Assembly (NCBI GenBank): GCA_963513935.1
Contig: OY740765.1
Span: forward strand, 116,379,362 to 116,443,361
Source of the DNA: Aphrophora alni
Lineage: Eukaryota; Arthropoda; Insecta; Hemiptera; Aphrophoridae
Length of the DNA stretch: 64,000 bases
Direction: 5' to 3'
The translations under genes and the position numbers were made by a program. The notes below the pieces were generated by a model. The model saw nothing but the letters and a program-made list of their open reading frames with translations. It ran no database searches and had not been told where the DNA came from. This document shows, piece after piece, positions 57,016-64,000 of this stretch. Numbering within the stretch: position 1 is the first letter of the stretch; each line of letters starts with the position of its first letter.

Positions 57016-57564
57016 CCACCAGACGAGAAACTTTGTACCGTAGCCTATATGAGTGTGCCGAATGGACAATTCACAATTTGCCTATGTCAAAATAACCAAA
57101 TATAATTTTTAAAGGAAGACGAAATTTTATGGGACCACAAATTATTACTAGAGGGGTTTACAGCCTAAGACCAAATTTAAACGGGGAAAATAGGGGATTA
57201 CAAAAGTAAATACAAGGGTCTAGTGCCTCAGGCATATAGAACACAGATTAATTATAGAAAACAAAATAACTCAAGAGGTTTTCATAATAATAATGGAAAT
57301 CAATACTATCAAGGGGCAAGAAATAAACCAATGCCACAACAGGGTAACTGGGGTTCACAACATATATATAGCCTACGAACAGGCTATAGAGGTCAAAATA
57401 ATACAAAGGGATGGTACAACAACAGGAGCCATAACAATAGAGGACAAACTATGAACCATTTAGGTAAGGGATGAGCACAACAGTAGGGAATTAATTACCC
57501 ATACTCAACAAATAGCACGACACACAAAATTGTTCTGATCACAAAAATAAAATAACTACACAAG

Positions 57565-57850
57565 CTTGGATGTGGCAATTTTCGGGGAAACTGATGATAC
57601 ATGAGGTCGTATTTTAATAGACTCATGAGCCTCTGTAAGGCTCTTAAATAAATTTATTTCAAACTCAAAAATATACGAGCCAAAAGTAACAGTAGAAGGT
57701 GTGATAGAGAAAACACTGTAAATAATAGGAACACAAACTGCCAATTTAAAAATTCTAAACTACAAAATATATGTAAAATTCCAAATATGTAAACTACCAG
57801 AGAAATACATGGCCATTTTGGGAACAGATATTTTGAGAAAGATGGAACAA
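57565..57850 (+). pseudogene. Retropepsin-like remnant
   Basis: RILIDS-stop-ASVRLLNKF resembles the LIDSGA protease active site with the Gly codon turned to a stop (TGA), and later KYMAILGTDILRKM matches the ILG-D-L flap end of gypsy proteases. Confidence 0.55.
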
Positions 57851-58259
57851 AATTAGATCTAAAAGAAAATCAATAATAATAAATGATACAAAAATTTATA
57901 TGATAGGGTTCAACAACGTAAGTAAATTAAAAAATATTTAACTAATAATACAGAAAAATTTAATCCAGGGGTACAAAGAAAAAATATTCAACCAAAGTCT
58001 GTAAATTTAAAAAAACTGACACCCGGTTTAAAAAAAATAGGCAAGCGAGTAAAGAAAATAAAATAAAATCTGAATCAAAACACTTAAACAATCTAAAAAA
58101 GTCTACAAATCGTATATCCAAAAAACCAACAAAGGTTGAAATGTTTAAAGAGCAAAAGTCGCATATCAAATTTTTTAAAACAACACGTAATAATTTAAAC
58201 AAATTAATTTTAGCTCCCGAATCATTGAGACACAAATAATTCATTTAAATCATAACCTC

Positions 58260-58992
58260 CCAACAACTAGACATCCTGCTGTTCAAAACAAATTAAACAG
58301 GGTAAACGAAAAAATTTAGGCCAAAAATGGAATTTGATGTAAACAACTATGTACGTGCTTGCAAATCATGTGCCCAAAGAGTAGATTACGGTAAATCGAA
58401 AGTTCCTTTAGGGGACATTTTTACACTCTCAGCAAACCATATAGTACATATTGTATGGAGATATTAGGCCTTATGTCCCCGTACTAAAAAAAAATAATAA
58501 ATATATATTGAGCGTTGCAGACCATTTTACAAGAGATGCAAGCTTCATTCCGTTAGAGGACTAAATAATCGAAAATAGAAGTAAACAATTATTACATAAA
58601 ATTATCACCATGTACAGGATTCTAGATATACTAATAACAGACAGGGGGCAAACTTTACAAGTGAATTAATGAAAAATATGTGTACATTATTGGGGATATA
58701 GAAAATTTTCACAACACCATATCAACCCGTGTCAAATAGCCGAAATGAAAGAATTCAGAGTACAATTTGTAGAATGTTATCACATTACACAAAAGTAAAT
58801 CAAAATAATTGGGATAAAATCCTCCAATTTGTAACTGTGTCCTATAATTCTGAAGTGCACCAAACCACAAATGACACCCCTTATGAATTACTATATGGTG
58901 CAAAAATTAACACACACTTAGAATCAACCCTAAATATAATTGAGGACACAATAATTTACGATAATCACTTAAAAATCTTACATCAAATTTAA
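58260..58992 (+). pseudogene. gypsy integrase, broken
   Basis: YVRACKSCAQRVDYGKSKVP (zinc-binding C-x2-C), ILSVADHFTRDASFIPLE (first catalytic Asp), ILITDRGQT (second Asp), then NSRNERIQSTICRMLSHYTK (position of the catalytic Glu, in NERIQ) and WDKILQFVTVSYNSEVHQTT with NDTPYELLYG. The last 250 bp are still open. Frames shift near 58470 and 58730. Confidence 0.8.
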
Positions 58993-59999
58993 AAGAAGCC
59001 TGCGAAAAACCAAAATTTACAAAGATATGCCATTTTTAAATCAAAGGAAACAATATAATTAAAATTCAAAACAAAACAAAACACATACAAGGTAGGTCAA
59101 TATATATATATCTTTAAACCCCTGCTCCAAAAAGGAAAACAGTAAAACAATCAAGTAAACTATGGAAAGGACCTTACAAATAACGAAAATAATGTCTAGA
59201 TTAAATGTCATGTTAAAAATTAGAAATCGCGAAGTGTAGGTACACATAAATGAGGAATTATGAGAATGAAAAATTCGTAACTTTAAACAGTATTACATTT
59301 CTATTATAATGTTTTTTCTAATAATTTTTTTTTTCGTCTATAGAACAATAAACAAATTTTTATCATGTTTGCCAAATTGCTATCCAAGAAGAACCAAATG
59401 AAAAACCCATAAGGAAACCACAGAGTCATTGAATATCCAGCCTTCAACGTCACAGAAGTCGCTACAGGACATAAGAATCAGACTTGATTGAGTTCCAAGG
59501 ATATGTATGGGGTTGGAATCTTAAGCTCATAATTCATATTAATTTAAAACATGTAATAAATGTGTTAATATTTTCAGGATACGAAGACCAAATTGGGAAT
59601 TTGTAAGATCAATGATCAACATGTCTTGAAATAGCCTTGTATAGGGAGTTAATAACTTGTTAACAACTGAATAAGGGAATGTCTTCTATAAGGTTATTAT
59701 AAGAGTAATTGAATGAAAATGGTACGATAGAATAACATAATGATAATTAAATTAATGGAATAATGTAAAGTAGTAGTAATAGTAAAACAATTGGAAGAAA
59801 AATTAATAAAAATCAAGAGAAGACAAGGAATTTTGATGATTCTAATAAGGGTTGGAATGATGCCAGAAAAGTAGCATTCAAAAACATTAACCTAAATAGA
59901 ATAAGAATTTATTTATTTATTTATTTTTTTTTACACAAAATATTAAGAATTGCATATTTTTTTTCTTAATCAAACACACACATTTCTGACATCTTCCCC

Positions 60000-60316
60000 C
60001 CTATAATGTATTTAAACTGTGTTTGTTAAGTTCTTTGTAACGGACTTTTTGAAACAATATAAATGTATGTTATGGCGTGATGTCTACGTCATAAATCATT
60101 CTATAAATACAATAAAGTGATTGGTCCAGGCAGATCACACCACTTCCTCTACCGGCGTCCCCCTTCCTTAACCGCATTAATCCAAGTCAGTTCTACACTT
60201 ACGACCGTACCTTAAGGTCCTACAGCCTGACCAAGTGTTGTTACAATTAATAACTGTGTATATTATTTATATCTTGTTCAATAAGTTAGTTATGTTGAGC
60301 AGAAAGGTGCCAACAT
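60000..60316 (+). promoter_or_regulatory. Possible 3' LTR of the second gypsy element
   Basis: Contains CTATAAATACAATAAAGTGA (TATA box with an overlapping AATAAA), AGTCAGTTCTAC (initiator-like) and ends AAGGTGCCAACA before a C-run. No 5' partner was found, so both ends are guesses. Confidence 0.3.
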
Positions 60317-60329
60317 AACCCCCCCCCCA

Positions 60330-61435
60330 AGGAATTTGTCAATAAAAAAATTCCCTCAAGTGGAAATGGAATAAAATAATTAAAGAACAAATGACAAAAA
60401 TTTGGAGATAAACAGAGACAAATTGTTGGTGTATTTTGCCTATGTATTAATAAATAATTCAATTGTTAAAATGTTAAACACATTAAGAGTAAACTACAAG
60501 ATCATTTGTTCTACAAGAATAAGTGAAAACACAAATAAGATTGACTGGAGTGAATAGAAAACACCATTATCTACAAGTCGGGGAAGTTCGCCGACAGATA
60601 GTGGCAGCCAACTTTGGCTAAATACCAATCCAAATTACTGACTATATAATATTCATTTATTTAAATCTGTGTTATGCAATAATTTAAGGGGGTAATATTA
60701 TAAAATATGAAACTGTCAAAATGCATCTTTATCTATATAGAGCTTGCTTGGTTTTCTTTTAGTCTTTTGCGGCTGCCGTAAATACTATTTATAACATTTA
60801 TTTTCTTTCATTTTCTTCTTCTGTGTGTCATCCTTGGACTTATTTGCCTCTTTTTATTAAAATGAATTCTTATTTTCGTACTCTGGTCGGAATGAGGCGC
60901 TACCAGAGTAGATAATATTTAAAACATAGGATTATTGGGTAAAGGCAGTGATTTTTTTGACAACAATTATTTTTCGTTTGTGTTCCATGAATAATTTTCT
61001 TTCAGTTACAATAGTATTTAAACTGCACTCATTTCTCAGCTTGTTTTTAATGAATTTACAATTGTATTAAATTGCAGTCTGAGCAAATTTTTTTAAGTTT
61101 TAGATATTTTTTAAATATTCAAAAACATCCTCTTGTTTAGCGTCACTCATTGTTCTTGGAACCGATGATGTGAATGTGAATATACACTTCCCTTCTCATC
61201 TCATTCTTTGCTCCTATATTCACACCCCGTGTGAAGGGTGTACAAGACACCACATCTTAAATACCACCATCTTAAACTATTGTCAATAATCAAAAAAAAA
61301 TATATATACATTTAGGATATTTACATGACTAAATAAAATATAATTAAATTAACAATGTTTATAAAAAAATTAAAATTTTAATATTCTTCACCTTACTGGA
61401 GAGCTTTTAAATAATAATATATTTGTTGTACTTAC
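60330..61435. other. Non-coding stretch
   Basis: AT-rich with no recognised gene. Confidence 0.4.
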
Positions 61436-61439
61436 GTCT

Positions 61440-62030
61440 GCTCATCCAAAATTGTTTCAATGCATTACGGCCGTTTCGACTATTTATTCAGCCATGGTCA
61501 CTATATATAGCATTTTGGTACTATATATAGCATATATATATATACCTCGTCAACATTGTTATAAAATCATTTAAAACATTAGTACATATTTGACACACAT
61601 TTACACACTTTTAATTTCTTTAAAAAAAACACTTGTTTAGTTTATACGGAAATAACTTTACATAATCGACCGTATCCGGCTGTCATTAAAACTGTACTGA
61701 CCCGGTTTTTTGTCAATCGGCCTTTGCTTCTAATCTCGATAGGAGATTGAATAATACATTCAACTGGAAATTTTGTTTATCATTTAGTATATCTGTCGGT
61801 GCATTCTTTCCGTGGGTGTAGATTTCAAATTGTTCTTGTACGTCCATATATTTGCCTTTATGACAGAATTGCAATATTTCCATATTTGTGTGTATGTCTT
61901 TATAAGTGTGGTCATAATCTATCAAGTGTTCTGCAAAAGTTGATTTTATTGTTGTATTTGTTTTTTTATATAATTGGGGATGTGTTCTTTGAATCTTTCC
62001 AAAAGAGATTTAAAGAACACTTCCCCAATT
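61440..62030 (-). pseudogene. Penelope-like GIY-YIG remnant with 3' tail
   Basis: Minus strand: ERFKEHIPNYIKK (about 62000-61960), then AEHLIDYDHTYKDIHTNMEI and GKYMDVQEQFEIYTHGKN with DILNDKQNFQLNVLF, ending at a stop near 61715. This is the second half of a GIY-YIG-type domain. About 61460-61500 the minus strand reads GCTGAATAAATAGTCGAAAC and GGCCGTAATGC, typical of Penelope-like 3' ends. Frame broken near 61940. Confidence 0.68.
61967..62028. repeat. Inverted duplication of the RFKEH segment
   Basis: AATTGGGGATGTGTTCTTTG (minus-sense coding) faces AAAGAACACTTCCCCAATT (plus-sense coding) about 18 bp apart; both encode RFKEH(I/F)PNYI. A head-to-head pair of the same endonuclease fragment. 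Confidence 0.8.
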
Positions 62031-62039
62031 ACATCGCCA

Positions 62040-63384
62040 ATTACATTAGGTGTGAGAATTATGGTTTGTAGTAAAAATCAGTTAACTCTATTTTTACGCT
62101 CTATTTAATGTCTTCCTCACAGTTATAGGTAAGTCACGGAAAATTAGTTTTTTTCTATTGAAACCAGGATCCTAGACAATGGTTCTTGTTCGAATAGTAA
62201 ACCAACATAACACACATAATATGTCCAAATACCGATATGATGGTACATGGAATTTAGACATATACTAATAAACGTGTCAACTTAACTCAAATTTATAATT
62301 TATCTACAACTAAAATGATAATGTGGATGATAATATAATTTTTTTTAATGTTTATTTTAATCTATGTATTTTTTTTTTAAACCATAAAAAACAAAATTTA
62401 CTAATTTTATTTACTTAGATTTATTTTGATTTATTAATTGGAAATATTCTTTGGCAAATTTTGAGAAAGACCCAGCAAACCAAAAGAAAAATGTTTGGAA
62501 AGTAGTAACTTACAAAAATGCTGATACAAAATTTCTGTCCAATAATTTGAAGTCAACTTTGAGAAGTGCATTGATCAATTTAATTTAATTCACAGGTATT
62601 GATCATGTATTTTGTCTAACATAAGCAGTGCTTAGAATCAATGATGTAAACAACATAGTTCGGTTTTCACAGTTTTAACTAATTCAATCTGTTAAATAAT
62701 AAAAATTCTATCACCAGTATAATAAAATTTACACATTTTCAATAATAGACTACAATGAATTTTCTTTAAACTTTAAAAACTAATGTTAGGTGTCAACCAT
62801 TGTTAATTAATTATCTTGTTCATAATGTGATATTTGACTGGAATTTGTTTAGGAAATTAACATAATTGTTTATACTTTTATACAGTCTAGAGGAAATGAT
62901 GTTAGACAATAAGTTTTGCATAGAATATGGGTGCATACTGTTCAGTATTCTTCCAATAATTATTTGTTGCCCTCAAGCGCATAAATGTTTTATCTCTCTT
63001 ATATTTCAGTCTCTCTCTGTCATACAATATGGCATGATCAATGGTCAATTGTTTTGGGAAGGTTCATCAACCATAGTAACAGGGGCGGAATCTTTTTGTC
63101 TCTCTCTTATATAGGGAAAATAATCTGATTGGTTGACAATTATAATGCCGAAAACAGAAGCTAAGCTTAGAGGAACACTTCCAAAAATCTGTCTTGTTTC
63201 AACACTACTGTGGGTCAGACACGATGTGTTCTGTATAACATGTCTTGTAGTTCAACATTTTTTTACCCTGTTTCACACGCAATCAATATTTTATGAATTT
63301 TATCTAAATCATCTATATAGAAGTAAGAGTAATATGCATTAATAAACAGTGAATGGTGCACCATAACTTTCTTTGTTTTAACAG
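62040..63384. other. Non-coding flank
   Basis: No gene recognised. TCTCTCTTATAT occurs twice (about 62993 and 63098) on either side of 100 bp of less AT-rich sequence. Confidence 0.35.
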
Positions 63385-63437
63385 TGTATGTGTTCACCAA
63401 AACCAGAAGACGGACACAGAACAACTCAACAATCAAG
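63385..63437 (+). CDS. Possible 53-bp internal exon of an unknown gene
   Basis: TTTGTTTTAACAG precedes and AATCAAG|GTAATG follows a 53-nt open segment (one frame: CMCSPKPEDGHRTTQQSR). The splice signals are good and the segment is less AT-rich than its surroundings. I recognise no family and see no partner exon, so it could be chance. Confidence 0.25.
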
Positions 63438-64000
63438 GTAATGCAACAGTGTTACTCATCTATTTTTACACAGATGATATGGTTCTATAATTCATGTTTT
63501 AATGTTTTAATTCACACATAAAAGGATTAAAATAACCTTTGTAACATAACATTGTAAAATCACTTTAACGTTAGGTCAATGTTATGACCTTGGTCCTCCG
63601 ATTTAATCATGCTTCGTATTTGGTTATTAGGGCCCAGATTCCTAATTTCAACAATTCGCATACTGTTACTGTGTAGAAACTTTGTTTTTAGAAAATAATT
63701 TACACATTTGTTAGCCTAATAAATAATTGTTGGAATCATTTTTGAATTAATTATGATAATTTTAACTTGGTTGTAATTGTGCAAAGGCAACATTAAATAT
63801 ACTTGTAGCAAACAGGAACCATAGAACCTTTCTTTCTATGATCAAGGTACCATAGAAAGAGAGGCGATATATTAGCTTTTTTCCCTTTTTTAAATAAGAC
63901 ATTTTAACATGTATACTTTAACGTCAATTAATAAGTTAAAAACCGCATAAATTGCTGATTGATTTTGAGAAAAATGAAATGGAATACAGCTGCTGTTTGT
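63438..64000. other. Right-hand flank
   Basis: AT-rich. A small hairpin (TCTTTCTATG...CATAGAAAGA, 63829-63861) is present. No gene recognised. Confidence 0.4.

Larger units (their letters stand above)
56450..60320 (+). mobile_element. Second Ty3/gypsy-like element, lacking RT
   Basis: Gag (56520-57015), an Asn/Gln/Arg-rich spacer (57220-57475), a retropepsin-like stretch (57565-57850), a lysine-rich segment, integrase (58260-58992) and perhaps a 3' LTR (about 60000-60316) occur in order. The space between protease and integrase is too short for RT and RNase H and shows none of their motifs. Many stops. Confidence 0.7.

Overview
The window is AT-rich eukaryotic DNA. It is almost certainly from an insect: the genes have spliceosomal introns, there is a patch of (TTAGG)n arthropod telomere repeat, and the transposable elements (TEs) are piggyBac-like, Tigger/pogo-like, mariner-like, Penelope-like and Ty3/gypsy-like. 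A hemipteran is my guess from the general look of the repeats, held weakly. There are no operons, CRISPR arrays or other prokaryotic features.

One host gene is recognised with confidence. It is a peroxin-19 (PEX19) gene on the minus strand whose coding region is split into six exons over 44.6 kb (45677 down to 1070). The exons join in phase to a 306-residue protein, about the length of human PEX19. It has the N-terminal PEX3-binding helix, the C-terminal cargo-binding block and a C-terminal CaaX box (CCVA). An acceptor site just upstream of the ATG implies a further non-coding 5' exon. A strong minus-strand donor near 51021 is one candidate for its end, unproven.

The PEX19 introns are a sink for mobile DNA. 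Intron 5 (1190-13711) holds a decayed Ty3/gypsy element, a TTAA-flanked miniature element nested in it, a piggyBac-like pseudogene, and a 4.2-kb DNA transposon (9077-13231). That transposon has good inverted termini, subterminal repeats, and a spliced transposase-like gene broken by only two frameshifts. Intron 4 (13889-25144) holds a 45-bp minisatellite, a tRNA-like sequence, a pogo-like miniature element, a foldback, a duplicated small reading frame, a long (CT)n tract, and two opposed clusters of GCTGCGTCCGT motifs that may mark a large unknown element. Intron 3 has an SGNH-hydrolase remnant. Intron 1 (28832-45595) has mariner, Tigger, piggyBac-like and IS630/Tc1-like remnants, plus a pogo-like miniature element with a 78-bp array.

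Upstream of PEX19 (45.7-64 kb) lie Penelope-like GIY-YIG remnants, a 5S rRNA fragment, a second IS630/DDE pseudogene, a Mutator-like transposase pseudogene interrupted by a 378-bp miniature element, a second gypsy element that appears to lack reverse transcriptase, and a possible short exon near 63.4 kb. Apart from PEX19, every protein-like signal I recognise is TE-derived, and nearly all of it is broken. The best candidate for something undescribed is the 9.1-13.2 kb transposon, followed by the possible 8.2-kb element at 16.8-25.0 kb.
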